A stretch of DNA of 64,000 bases from contig NC_030858.1 of the NCBI RefSeq assembly GCF_000208745.1, positions 28,153,820 to 28,217,819 on the forward strand. The letters run 5' to 3'. Both the position numbers and the translations under genes were made by a program. Below are positions 23,441-35,002 of this stretch, in pieces. Each line of letters starts with the position of its first letter. The stretch's first letter is position 1. This DNA comes from Theobroma cacao (lineage: Eukaryota; Streptophyta; Magnoliopsida; Malvales; Malvaceae). Under the pieces are notes generated by a model, which did not search any database, had not been told where the DNA came from, and saw nothing but the letters and a program-made list of their open reading frames with translations.

Positions 23441-24600
23441 TATTTGATGCGTTAACTGTGTATATCTTTTATACACGGTCAAGACATTGGATGATGCCAA
23501 GCTCATTAAAAAATAAATTTAAAATTTTGAGAGATTTAAAAATAAATATTACTAATTTTCTTTAAAAATTCAAAAAATGATAAACAATTCTTTTATCTCT
23601 CTCCAACTCTTCCTTGCTTAATCTTCTCATCTCATTCCCTTAACAACAATAGATTTGAAACCCTAGATTCTTAATTTTTTTTTTTAACACTAACATAGAG
23701 CTCAAACAAATTGAAATATTGCAAACAGAAGAGATAGGGACTAAACTATCAAAAGAACTGGTTGCACAAGTATGATGCCTCTAACACCCCCAAGCCACAA
23801 CAACAAATTGTGGCATTAGCAAATCCAAATTGATTAGGATTCTTATGTACAAATTGATTTGTTTCCTACTTGCATTCAAACACGCATATTCATATTAAAA
23901 ATTTTGTACGACTTATTGATTTTGGATTTCTCATAAAGCAATTATATTTCTTTAGGGTTGCAGTTGTTTTTCTTTCCTTCTTTTCTAATTGCCCTTAATG
24001 TATTTATCCATTTCATTCAACAAACTTCAAGGCAAGCCATTGCTAAACAAATTGAGATGAAAATATTAAATCCATTTACATTTTTTAACTTTTTCTTTCT
24101 TGAACTTTTTCAACTTTTTTTTTTTTCAAATCTTCCAACGGATAAAATATAACAATGCTCTAATAATAATCTTTGTTGCCTAGAGTCTACCGGCCAAAAA
24201 CCCAAAATTACTAGTGTCGATCATGAACCATGATTAACCTTTTGACTTTATGATTCAAGATTTTCTTATGGAAATTAGAAGAGCCAAAATATATTGCATC
24301 TCGATTGTTGTACTTCTTTTGATCTAAGGTTCATTGTTAGAATCGTGAAAAGCTGGGGTTGCTAGAGAAATTTTAGATGAGAAAAAGTAAATTGAAATGT
24401 TTACTTGGATGAAAATAAGGGTTTATATTTGATGCATTTATAATGTATAATTTCTATACCGCCTCTCAATCAAAAATAAATTTAAAATTTGGCGAGATTT
24501 AAAAATAAATATTATTAATTTTATTAAAACAATAATTTTTTAGCAAAAATAATTAAAAAAATAAAAATATTTTTTTTACCTCTCTCCAACTATCTCTCAC
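23441..24600. repeat. Diverged direct repeat pair
   Basis: About 23441-23610 and 24425-24600 share TATTTGATGC, AAAAATAAATTTAAAATTT, GAGATTTAAAAATAAATATTA and CTCTCTCCAACT in the same order. A third partial copy of the first block is near 23346. The element type is unknown. Confidence 0.55.
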
Positions 24601-24962
24601 CTCACCCAAGCCTTTTACCCTATCTCCTCTTCTTCTACTCACTCTCACCCGTCCTTTTTTTTTTTTTTTTGAAAAGTTGGGTTTTGTATTACTTTCAAAG
24701 GTAAAAAAAATTACCTCACGATGGTAGTAAATGCCATTTGCATGAACAGATTAAGATTACTTAGAATCTGCTAAAATGGCATATATTGACATAAAAAACT
24801 AACTTCAAGTTCCAACATACATTAGCTGACTCCCACATAACTTACTTACACCTGCTGCAACAATAAACCACACAAGAAAAATTACGAAGCAGCCCACAAA
24901 GCTAGAAATCAAAAACCTGTACAACATATATGCAGTAAACGTTCCAGGAAAAAAATGAAACA

Positions 24963-25309
24963 TGTTATATTTGAGAGAAAGTTGACATATGGCTGCTATA
25001 ATGCAACATCTGTTTTGGGTATGGCAAATAAGGAAAAATAAAGGCTTGCGGTGGCTATGGTGACAACCACACTTGATTTTCATTCATCATTTACTATATA
25101 TACAAAGGCATAAGTCAACACATTATTAACATACTAAAACACTTGTCCAAGGTGATTACACAAGTGTAAAACATGATCCAATTATAAGCATGCAAAGACC
25201 ACTTAGTAGTCTTCAACATTAAGCAAACACGCACTGATATGCATGATATCTAGGTGGATTGCCACTTGGCTTTTCTTCCACTGGGTACATGCAAGCATTA
25301 GCTTTAACA
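24963..25309 (-). repeat. Copia LTR A
   Basis: TGTTATATTTGAGAG to GCTTTAACA. It shares with C the stretches GGTGGCTATGGTGACAACC, ACTTGATTTTCATTCATCA, ATTATAAGCATGCAAAG and GATATGCATGATATC-like sequence. Confidence 0.8.
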
Positions 25310-26055
25310 TTCCTTTTAATGCTTGCATTGAGGACCGTCAATTTATCCCTATGATATTCAAATTTTGGCTTACGTACTTAGTGACTTGGTCATTATATTA
25401 GCGAGCTATTCTTCAGAACTGATGCTTGAGGGGGTTCGAATGCTAGTTGTGCCTTTGCCTATTGCATGCAGGAAGTCCCATTTCCAATCTGAACATTCGA
25501 CCGATGCTGTGTATCAGGTTCCACAAACAACTCAACCTTTGAAGTCATATGGTTGGAGCAACTACTATTTAATAGCCACTGACTTGCATATGCAACCTTT
25601 GGTTTGGTCAATGTCATGAATAGATGCTCATTTGCTACTCTTAGCTTTCTCTATATATTGAGTGATCTTTTCATGCGTATTTGGTTTGTTTTCACAGACC
25701 TTCTTTGCATGGCCAAATTGGTTGCAAATTTTGTACTTTGTAGTGAGCTTATGCCAACAATTAATCTCTACATGGTTCTTTTTCTTGCAATGAGAACAAA
25801 CCTGAAACTTGTTCCTTTTGAATTGTGATTAGCCAAGCTGGTAGCTTTTCTTCTCTTTCTTTTTTAACTCACCAGGTCTCTTCTTTAATGTAGTCTCGCC
25901 ATTGACTTTGCCTTTAACCTTTGCAACCAAGGTATTTTCAGTATTTCCATTCATTCTTATTGTATGGTAAATTGGATGGTTTGATAATAAGGTTTGCTTG
26001 AGAGAGATTTTTAAGCGAGTTAAGCTTTTATAAGTCCCTTAAAGATCACTATTAT
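25310..26055 (-). pseudogene. Copia gag remnant between LTRs A and B
   Basis: On the minus strand, around 25760-25690, a frame reads CNQFGHAKKVCENKP-type sequence, a zinc-knuckle half (C..FGH....C) found in copia Gag. The rest is degenerate and lacks a continuous frame. Confidence 0.55.
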
Positions 26056-26067
26056 GCTTTGATACCA
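26056..26067 (-). other. Primer-binding site next to LTR B
   Basis: The minus strand reads TGGTATCAAAGC directly after the LTR. It differs by one base from TGGTATCAGAGC, the site complementary to the 3' end of initiator methionine tRNA used by many copia elements. It fixes LTR B as a 5' LTR in minus orientation. Confidence 0.8.
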
Positions 26068-26406
26068 TGTTATACTTGAAAGAAAGTTAATATATGGTTG
26101 TTGTAATGTAGCCTTTGTTTAGGGTATGGCAAATAAGGAAGAACAGAGGGTGTAGAACACACACACACATACTACTTCTTCATTACTTTCATTGATTTAT
26201 ACAAACACACCTTTAAACATATTAACATAAAAGATTACACTTGTTCAAAGTAGTAATACTAGTGTTATGATAGAATAAATAATAAACATGTAAGGCACCA
26301 TGTAAAGGTGTTTGTTTTTTGGGAACCATTCAACAAATGCATGTTGAACAGGTCAGTAACCATGTGGCAATCAACCAAAAAGTGCATGCAAGCGTTATGA
26401 TCAACA
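26068..26406 (-). repeat. Copia LTR B
   Basis: TGTTATACTTGAAAG to TATGATCAACA. It is more diverged from A and C, especially in its right half, and has a short CA run (26158-26170). Confidence 0.75.
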
Positions 26407-26409
26407 CTT

Positions 26410-27677
26410 CTTTTTAATGCTAGCATTGCAAAACATTAACTCATTCATCAGAAGCTGGAAGTTTGGCTTTGGTCATAGCAATGATCAAATGTTTTTCCGC
26501 TGCATCAGCCTTTTTAATTGTTTAAGTTGGCTTTTCATGTGTCTTAGGTTTGTTCTTACAAACTTTCTCCACATGCCCAAACTCATTGCATGTCCTTTTT
26601 CGTTCAAAGGTGTTTCAAAATGCAAAGCACCATTATCTTTCTTATTGTTGCTCTTTCTCTCTATAGTATCAAAACTTGTTGTACCTTTGAGTTTCATGGC
26701 TAAAGCATTCTCCACTGCGTCATTTTGTTGAATTGACCTCTTGTGCTTAAACGTCTAAAAAGCATTCATCACTTCGAAGATTGTGAACTTTGATAGTTCC
26801 TTGGATTCAAGGTCGGTTATACCAGAAAGCCTCTAAAGCCCTTGCTTTAAGCCTCATAATTTTAAATTAACATAACTAATTATATTAAAAATATTAAAAA
26901 ATTAAGATAATCAATAAAATGTCTACATATTCTCTTACTTCTTAGATTAAGTGCCTAACAAATGTTTATTTTCTCTCACTTCCCACACCCCTATTAATTC
27001 TTAACTATTTATCTCATTTTCCATTTAGAATATGCAAAAGTCAATATAATTAATAAAATGACATATTCTTTCACTTCCTTAATTATGTGCCTAATAAATC
27101 TCAAATTTTTATCACTTCTCAATTCCCACAATGCTATTAATTCTTAACTATTTCTCCTATTTTCCATACACTAATATTAATATGTATTTAATGATCTCCA
27201 ATAGCTAATTTTTTCCTATATATAAGACCAATTTTTTTTTTCAATTTATAATATTCACTTTTGACTTTTTCTTTCCTTATTTGTTTTTTCTTCCTTAACT
27301 TCAATTTCCTTCAAAGAATACGTAGAAGTCTGTTATGTGAGTATCTTTATAAAGCCATGAGCTTCAGTTGCTATCTACAATAAGCATTCAACAATAAAAA
27401 AAAAAGGCCTTATTTGAATATTTAGCTTTAGGCCTTTGAGGTTATTGAGTCGTTCCTGCTTGGATTCTTCCAAAGATGAGATTTTAGCTTCCAATCTTTC
27501 TAGTATACTAATTAGAATCTTCTTCATGACCCTTTTCTCTACTATATCCTCATCTGATTTGTTATATGCATGAGCTTTATCTCTATAGTCCTTCACAGCT
27601 TCATTCTGCTTCATCTTCAAAACCTCAAACTCCCTTAATAGTGGTGTTTGATAAGAAAAAGTACTGCTAGTTGCCAT
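26410..27677 (-). pseudogene. Copia gag pseudogene split by a hAT-like insertion
   Basis: The minus-strand start at 27677 gives MATSSTFSYQTPLLREFEVLKM, then EAVKDYRDKA, typical of copia Gag. The coding match breaks at 27459 exactly where the 651-bp element 26808-27458 begins, and resumes on its other side at about 26800 (ELSKFTIFEVMNAF). Further on (about 26600-26560) a frame encodes C..FGH.EKVC, the zinc knuckle. Stops and frameshifts follow, so it is inactive even apart from the insertion. Confidence 0.7.
26808..27458 (-). mobile_element. Non-autonomous hAT-like element (copy 2) in copia gag
   Basis: The ends are CAAGGTCGG.. and (reverse complement of the right end) CAGGAACGAC.., imperfect terminal repeats of the CAGGGCCGGC type. 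A perfect 8-bp duplication CTTGGATT flanks it (26800-26807 and 27459-27466), the length expected for hAT. It encodes no protein. It is homologous over most of its length to copy 1 at 265-341 plus 3348-3943, in opposite orientation. Confidence 0.85.
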
Positions 27678-27759
27678 GCTTAAGGAGTAGGCTATTGTTT
27701 GGAAGGTTTTTTGGTAGTTTTTCTTTTAATTATGGTCCTTTAAGAACTCAAAACAACTT

Positions 27760-27949
27760 TGATACCATTTCAAAGTTTAGAGAAAGAAAGGTATATGGCT
27801 ATTGAAAGTAACCTCTGTTTTAGAGAGGTATGTTCTAATACCATGTTGTATTTAAGAGACAGTTGGAATATGGTTGCATGTACTAGTGATTTTTAAGTAA
27901 GTTATGCTTTTACAGGTCCTTTAAAGATCATTGGTCTGTTCTGATATCA
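27760..27949 (-). repeat. Repeated LTR-edge and primer-site fragments
   Basis: Three short LTR-start/primer-site motifs lie in a row: ..TTTGATACCATTTCAAAG (about 27750-27775), CTAATACCATGTTGTATTTAAG (about 27834-27857) and CTGATATCATGTTGTATTTAAG (27941-27962). The first two are truncated duplicates just inside LTR C, probably slippage or template-switch products. Confidence 0.55.
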
Positions 27950-29813
27950 TGTTGTATTTAAGAAAAAGTTGGTGTATGGTTGTTGATTTTTCACGTAAGT
28001 GCATGTATCGTTAACAAGTAATATAGTAATGAAATAGAGTATCGTTCCCATAGAGAATTGTTTCATTCCTACTGTTAACTACTAAAATTATAACACCCTA
28101 GTTTTATCTAAATAATTAAAATAAAAAAGAAAAATTAAAAATAATAAACTAAAACTAAAATTAAATGGTAAATAAAACTCACTTAACTATCAAATCCAAG
28201 ATTATAAGATCCCTCAATACTTCACCTGATTATTCTCTCTCTCTCTCACCCTTAACTCAGGTTAATGGATTAAGTTGCTAACTTAAAGTCCTAAATTATT
28301 TACAAGTCTCTGTCGAGTTTCTCATAAAAATACCTCTCCCAATTAATTTACTATATGTCTATGCAAATTAAATTGAAAAAAAATTTATTAAGTTTGTGCT
28401 CTAATCCTGGCTACGTATGGCTTATAAGTGTATGTCTACCCTATATACAAATCAAATCAACTAATCAACTAAGTATATTCAATCATACGCTATTCTATTC
28501 AAGGTTTACCTAAATCTCCTTTGTCAAGGTTTAACTTAGGTTTTCAATTCAATCTAATTGGTGATTAAGCATTTAGAAGCATTAAGAACAAAATAAAATA
28601 AACAACTTAAATCTATCAAACATAAGTAAAAGAGAGATAAATAATTCAGACTATATATTGAGTTCAATCATAATCTTAGATAAACAATTTAGTTCCCCAT
28701 CAAGTCACATATCATCATTGAATAAAGTTTAAACAATAAAAATAAACTAAGAAAATAAAAGAATAATCAAAAGGATAAAACTCAAGAATCATAGTATTGA
28801 TCTTCCAAGTCTTCTTGAGTCCTTCACATTCTTCTCAGCTTTAATGACTTTGCGACTTGACTCTCAACTTTCAATCTGGTGTTTTTCTTTCTCCTTTTTA
28901 AGTCCTCCGAAAGGTTGTTTTTATAGGCTTTGAAGTTAGGCCAAGTTCGGTGAAGAAAGAAGTCAATTTCAGGTACGATTTCCTCATCAGACTATGTGAG
29001 TCATCGCTTTACCCAATTAATTAACAGAAATCATAATTGCTCTAAAACTGCTACAGTGCATCATCTTCGATAAGATTTTTAACCATCTTTTAGGTCGAAC
29101 TGGGTGAAGTGATAAACATGAAAGTTGTAGCTTTTTACTTGTCTTTCCAATGGTTCAAGAATTGATTCATTTGGAGCTTTGTAGAGAGATTTATGGTCAA
29201 AAAACCGAAATATATGCAGTGAAAGTTTGCACCTTTAAAATGCTCTCCTTCTTTTACTAAAATTTTTCTTTCAAACACCTACAAAAGTACAAATAAATTA
29301 ATAACAACCTGTCTTAACCACATTAACACCAAATTAAGCATAAAATTAGCCATGATTAGATTAACTCATCTAAAATAACTAATTAAAATAATTAAATAAA
29401 ATTTACTAATTTCTATGCATTACTACAAGAACTAAGGTAAATTATTATAAAAAATTAAGCTCAAACAACTCTATATTATAGAGTTATCAGTTGTTGTAAT
29501 GTAGCCTTTGTTTTAGGTATGACAAACAGGGAAAAACAAAGACTTGTGGTGGCTATGGTGACAACCACACTTGATTTTCATTCATCATTTACTATATATA
29601 TATATATAGGCATAAGGAATCACATAATTAACATATTAAAACACTTGTTCAAGGTGATTATACAAATGTAAAACATAATCTAATTATAAGCATGCAAAGC
29701 ACCATGTAGTGGTATTTAACACTGAGCAAAACACGTATTAATATGCATGATATCCAAGTGGATTACCACTTGGCTTTTTGTCTACTTAGTACATGCAAGC
29801 ATTAACTTCAACA
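27950..29813 (-). repeat. Copia LTR C, interrupted by a solo LTR
   Basis: The pieces are 27950-27983 and 29490-29813. It starts TGTTGTATTTAAG and ends ACTTCAACA. Without the insert the sequence follows the same order as LTR A (TGGTTGTTGTAATG, GGTGGCTATGGTGACAACC, ATTATAAGCATGCAAAG). Confidence 0.8.
27984..29489. mobile_element. 1.5-kb solo LTR nested in copia LTR C
   Basis: It begins TGATTTTTCACG and ends GAGTTATCA (TGAT..ATCA) and is flanked by a perfect 5-bp duplication GTTGT (27979-27983 and 29490-29494). The interior has no gag or pol frame. A TGATTTT..CGTAAGTGCA start followed by ATCGTTCCCATAGAG is, from memory, a common solo LTR start in dicots, probably of a Ty3/gypsy family. Confidence 0.8.
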
Positions 29814-29818
29814 AAACA

Positions 29819-30594
29819 CCCACCACTCAAAAGTTAGTAACATGTCCAAAGTTCTATGTACACATTCCTTTGTTAATTCATCAATAATATGTTTAGCTTT
29901 GTGAAGGTTATGTTGTCTTTGACACCCATCATTTTTGTTAACGAAGTCAATTATTCGCAAATGAGCGTATAGCTTCCAATGAACTCAATTCATACTCCTT
30001 AAATTAGCATGCAATGTTCTTTTAAATTTTTCTAGACTTAAAATTTGCACAACTTTTTGTGAAAATTCCCAAGACGACTTGGAAATTATCTTGAGTTTAA
30101 TTTGTTATTATGATGTTTGGATGCTTATACACATTACTCCATTTTATTTACTGGGATGCCATACCAAGCATGAAGAGCTTGTGGGTTCAACCTCCAAATG
30201 AGCTTTTATACTTTTGCCTAATCATTTTTGTGAAGGTGTTGCAATAAACACAGTTGACTGGCTATTGTTTTGGCAAACACTTAACTAATTTACTTATTGG
30301 CAGCTTTCAGTTGTCTATATATATTTTATTAATCGAAATTGACTGAGCCCAGATGGTTGGGCCAAGCTTCGTGTATGTTAATAATCATAAGAGCATGAAT
30401 TGTATTGATTTTGGGCCTCGAGCCATCAATTTCCCGCCAAGTTTATCTAAAGACAAAAATGGTGATGCATTATTTATTGAGCCTGAGTTAGACAAAATCT
30501 CATAATAAAAAGTGTTGAGATTAAATTAACTTGAAACAATTGATCATACCCTCGGAGGAATGGCACCAAAAAAAGGTCACATTAAGGAACACAA

Positions 30595-30658
<64 letters not shown>

Positions 30659-30934
30659 GGGTGGATTAGGGAAAAGCTTGCTAAAAAGCACAACCGCTAG
30701 GCTTTAGCAATTCTAAGACAATTCTCTTGCATCAAGTTAACTACTAGAAAGGAAAGTGATTCATATTCGAAGCAAATCAATGTGTACATAAATTAATTAA
30801 GCTTATGAAAAAAGTCAACAGCCAGTTATTATGCATCAATAAATAATGTGCCCATAAATGTTAATCTCCTACAATACATCAAGAATCCTTTTCCACCATA
30901 AAAATTGCACAAACTTCAGCTTTGAGAATACACA
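29819..30934. other. Spacer between two mobile-element blocks
   Basis: No gene seen. It includes a TA/GA microsatellite (30598-30655). Confidence 0.5.
30598..30655. repeat. Compound (TA)n(GA)n microsatellite
   Basis: About 15 TA units followed by about 13 GA units. Confidence 0.95.
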
Positions 30935-32850
30935 ACCATGATTAGACCTGTCAAAATGGGCCTAGCCCATTGGGTCGACCCATTTTTTATTGAAGGTGGG
31001 GTGGGTTAGGGTATGAAAATGCAAGCCCATATTAGAAGCGGGCTTAAATGGGCCAGCCTATTTAATCAGTGGGTTGTCCCAAGCTGGTGTGGGCTCGCCT
31101 CGGGAGCTAAAAGAAAAAAAAATTAAGACCTCCTCTTCCTTTTTTTCATTCTACAGCCCATTTTTCACTCTGTTCTTTCACTCCTTTTCACACCTTTCAA
31201 ACATCTTTTGCCTAGTTCTCGTTGAACGGTCACTATTTTCTCCACTTCAAGAGTCCCTGACGCTAGCTACCTCCGAGTCTTGCACCCACCTCTGTCAGCA
31301 GCATCTCTCCTCAGATTTGTTTTTCTCATTCGGGCTAGGTGGGCATCTCTTCTCCGATCTCCTTTAGCAGCCTCGGTAAGCATATTGAAGATGGTTTTTT
31401 TATAAATTAATAGAATTTAATACGATACTGATTGGTACTATCAGGGACTCAAAATAATGGGTAAATGGTTTTTTTTTCACAATTTCTTCTGTTTATTGAA
31501 AACACCCACTCTCTCTGTTTGTTGAAAGCACCCACTCTCTAAAGTCTGAACTTGATAACGTTTCTCTCTCAACCAATCTACCTTTTATTCTTATGATGGT
31601 GAAAAACATAAGCTTTTACTAGGTCATGTACCCCTCTTATTCTCTCGAATTCTTCTTTCCTTTTTCTTGCTCTGTTGTTCTTATCCCTCTCTGATTGTGA
31701 TTTTTCTTCTAACATGAGATACAAATTTTGATTTACTAATATAAATAGTAAATGAATTTTTTTTAATCTCAAGAAACATAAAAATATATGGGTGTGTAAA
31801 CAGATGATGTGGTCCGTTTACTACTAAAAATCCAAAAAAAAAAAACAAATTAGCAAACTTGTTTACTTCAAAAATTGAATCGAATTGAATAACTAAATAT
31901 ATTCAACTTTATTATAAACTAAATTATTATTTAACTTTCAAAAGTGATAAAAGTGATGGATCTAAATACCCATATCAATTTATGAGTTATTTACCTCTAC
32001 GTCTTGTTTATAGGGGTTGCTCTTGATTTCTTTCTTCTTGTTTCTTATCTTTGCAACAGATGGCTTCCACACTGTTGCTAGCAGTTGCTTTATGCTTTGG
32101 CTTTCAATTTTTGTTTCTTATTAATTAAATTATTATTCAGTTTAATTGTTTTATCTTAAAGTATTCAACTTTTATTGGATTTTTTTTTCTTTTAGACTAC
32201 TATGGTAACATAATTACTATTATCAGAATCATAATTAGTATTAAATAATAATCACAACCCAAGAACATGGTCATATAACTTAAACTACTTCAAATCAATT
32301 TAAACAATAAACAACTTAATCATGTAATTACTTCACTAATTTCACTAATAATAATGTTTTCGCCTTCCTTAATTATCCTCAAAATTTGCAACAAAGACAG
32401 CCTAGCTATAAGGTTTATCAATTGGATGTTTTGAATTATAGCAACATTATTCTTCATGCACAAATTTGATTAGAAGCTACAAGTTCTTTTCTCATATATA
32501 TGTATATGTTAAACTCCAAAGATATCCTTTTAATTCTTTTCCATAATTCTTTTCATTAATTGGCTTCATAGCAACATTTGAGAGACAAAATTCAGCCTTG
32601 CATGAACATCATCTTTTTTATTTTATTTATTTAAATATAATATTGCCATTGGCTATGCTTTATTGCTATTTTCTTTGAGTCTTTTTCCATCCAAAAAGAT
32701 GATAGATATCCATATTCTAACCAAGTTATCCTCAACAATATAAAAGTGAAAAGACATATTTTCCATTTTTAAAGTAGTTTGGACCCAATCCTTTGAAATT
32801 CATATTGCCCATGGCCAATAGTGCAATCAAGCCAAATTTTCCCATGTGAT

Positions 32851-33510
32851 CAGTGGCGGAGGCAAAAGGGTCAGTTTTTAATTTTTTTTTATTTGTATAG
32901 GTATAAAATTGTAAATATATAAGTTTGCCACTCTAATTCAAATTAAATGATTTGGCTTGACATAGTGGTAAGTCATTTAAGTTAAATTTTGGAGGCTTGG
33001 GTTCAATACCTTCTAAGCCCAAATTTTGAAAAAAATTTTCTTTATAAAGTAAACCAAAATTTCCTTATGCAGTAAAATATTGCTTAAAATTTTGAAATTA
33101 TTTTTTTCCCTATAAAGTAAACCCAAATTTCCTTATAGAGTAAAAAAGGCATTGCTTAATTGCTTAAATTTGAAATTATCTTCTTTTTTCTTTATAGAGT
33201 AAAAAATGCATTGCTTAATGGTCTAAAGAGTATAATTGCTTAAAGTGTATAATTTTTTATTTTGTTTTTTCTTACAATCTGTTGATTCGATTTGAACATT
33301 TATACAATACACACTTTTCATAAAAACTCTTCATTTTTTTAGCGTAACATTTTTAGAATATTTTGTATTATTGTAGATAATATGTTATGGTTCTATAGTG
33401 TAAAAGATGTATTACTTAACTATCTAAAGAGATTAATTTTTTACTTTGATTTTTCTAACAATTTATTGATTTGATTTAAGCACTTTTGCAATATGTCATA
33501 CAATAACATG
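32851..33510. repeat. Possible one-ended hAT fragment with diverged internal repeats
   Basis: CAGTGGCGGAGGCAAAAGGG at 32851 looks like the CAGTGGCGGAGCCAG terminus seen in some plant hAT families, but no matching right end was found. Downstream, TATAGAGTAAAAAA.GCATTGCTTAA and TTTTACTTTGATTTTTCT-like units recur two or three times with divergence (about 33050-33510). Confidence 0.4.
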
Positions 33511-33810
33511 AAAAACTGAACAAGAATGTGATTAAAATATTTAGAAAATTTCAATAATCTTATCTTACATTGTCAAATTAAATAGGTACAAAGTGATTGC
33601 TAGAACCATTGACATGCCATTGCTTGTGTTGATGAAGTTTGTCTATATTTTCGAACTTGTTTTAGTGGAAAATGCCTAGTTTGTTTGAGGTGTTTACAAG
33701 GTAGTTGTTTTGACTAGTGCACTTTTTTTGTGCCTAACCAATCTTTTTAAAGGTGGTTTCCAATATGCTTGCTTTATGAATTCAATAATATCTATGTTAA
33801 TAAATATTGT

Positions 33811-34985
33811 TGTTGGTCCCAAGTAAATGTGTTAGAGGGGGGTGAATAGCACTTTTTGACTCTTACAAGAATTAACTTCTAATTGGGGACAAATGCAAGA
33901 CAAAAGAGAGATATAAAGATAAATGAAAAACTAAAAATAGAGTAGACAATCACACCAGAATTTATAGTGGTTCGGTCCAAGACCTACATCCACTACCTTG
34001 ATTGTTCAAATAAGGATTTTCCAAACCAATCCACTATGAATGGTGAAATTCACAAGCTTTCACCAAGCTTTTACAATGGCTTTTACCAGGCTTAGCCAAA
34101 ACCTTTCACAATGGTTTTTTCCGGGATCAACCAAAACCCAATAACTAACTTTTCTAGGCTAAGTTAAAACCTATACACTCAATCAAGCAATCCAAGCTTG
34201 AATAAATCCCTTAGAGTGTCTTGCACACTTTAAGTATGCAAGGAGAAGAGAAATAAATGTGTACCTATGATCATTTACTTGATCTAAATGGTACAAAGTG
34301 AAGTGCTTATCTCAAATACAAAGATAGGAGTGAAGTGCAGTAAGAGTGTAGAGAGTTTTTGCTGGTTTTTGAGCTCTTTTTTGACTTGGAAGCCTTGATT
34401 ACTTTTCTAACCGTTAGAAGCTTCTTAAATACTTGGAAAATCAGCTCTGATAGGTGTTAGGCAGTTTTTGACGTTGGAAACAGTTTGGTGGCAGTTTTGG
34501 TCGTTAATATGTCTTCTAGTCTTAATTCAAATTTTCTAACAGAATAATTTTAGTTAACTAACTGCGCTCTTAGTTGACTAAGTCGTTTCTGTTTTCTGAT
34601 CCCAGTTTTTGGTAGTAAGCACTAAGTTGACTAACTTCCTTCTTAGTCGATTAAGTGGTTTCTGTCTTAAAGTCCAAATTTCTTGCAGTGGGCTCTTAGT
34701 CGACTAACCTACTTCTTGGTCGACTAAATTTTCTTTGTTTCTCAAACCTCTTCAACCTGCCAACTTCTGATTTGAATTTTAGCTGACTAACCCTTTATCA
34801 TTCAACTAAGGAGCTTCTGTTTTGTTGATCAATTGTGGTTTCTTATACATATAATTTTTTATATGTTCCTTGGAATAATTTATTTATCATTGGCATACAA
34901 TTCTTGTCCCGCACACTCAAGTAGAAATCTTAGACACAAATGAATGGGAATGTTTTATTATCATCAAAAACTAATGAAGCCAACA
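33811..34985 (-). repeat. Sirevirus-like 3' LTR (complete)
   Basis: 1175 bp, TGTTGGTCCC to GAAGCCAACA in plus orientation, with TGTTGG/CCAACA inverted ends. It contains GTGTTAGAGGGGGGTGAATAGCA near the plus-strand start, familiar from plant copia LTRs. Confidence 0.9.
34550..34790. promoter_or_regulatory. Cluster of TTAGTCGACTAA-type palindromes in the 3' LTR
   Basis: Perfect or near copies: TTAGTTAACTAA 34550-34561, TTAGTTGACTAA 34570-34581, TAAGTTGACTAA about 34623-34634, TTAGTCGATTAA 34643-34654, TTAGTCGACTAA 34696-34707, TTGGTCGACTAA 34716-34727 and TTAGCTGACTAA 34779-34790. Several contain TTGACT, the WRKY W-box core. A regulatory role is inferred from their density in an LTR. Confidence 0.6.
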
Positions 34986-35002
34986 ATCTCCCCCTTTTTT
35001 AT
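34986..35002 (-). other. Polypurine tract at the 3' LTR
   Basis: The minus strand reads AAAAAAGGGGGAGAT immediately before the LTR. Further purine tracts in the same orientation lie at about 35077-35086, 35612-35620 and 35640-35654, matching the multiple-PPT arrangement described for Sireviruses. Confidence 0.8.

Larger units (their letters stand above)
22259..24957. other. AT-rich spacer with local duplications
   Basis: No gene is evident. It holds a 34-bp perfect tandem duplication (22581-22648), two diverged direct repeats (about 23441-23610 and 24425-24600) and several long T-runs. Open frames of 60-90 codons are Phe/Lys-rich and unconvincing. Confidence 0.45.
24963..29813 (-). mobile_element. 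Composite Ty1/copia locus with three LTRs and two gag remnants
   Basis: Three LTRs of one family lie at 24963-25309 (A), 26068-26406 (B) and 27950-29813 (C, interrupted), with gag-derived internal sequence between each pair, all in minus orientation. The outermost ends share one perfect 5-bp target duplication AAACA (24958-24962 and 29814-29818). This fits a single insertion that later became a tandem LTR-internal-LTR-internal-LTR array through unequal recombination. No pol was found. Two later insertions sit inside: 26808-27458 and 27984-29489. Confidence 0.75.

Noticed and set aside
24805..25083. Minus-strand frame with a membrane-like segment (FVGCFVIFLVWFIVAAGV)
   Set aside because: It crosses the boundary of copia LTR A at 24963, so the N-terminal part is LTR sequence. 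The rest is short, hydrophobic by AT-rich composition, and no family is recognised.
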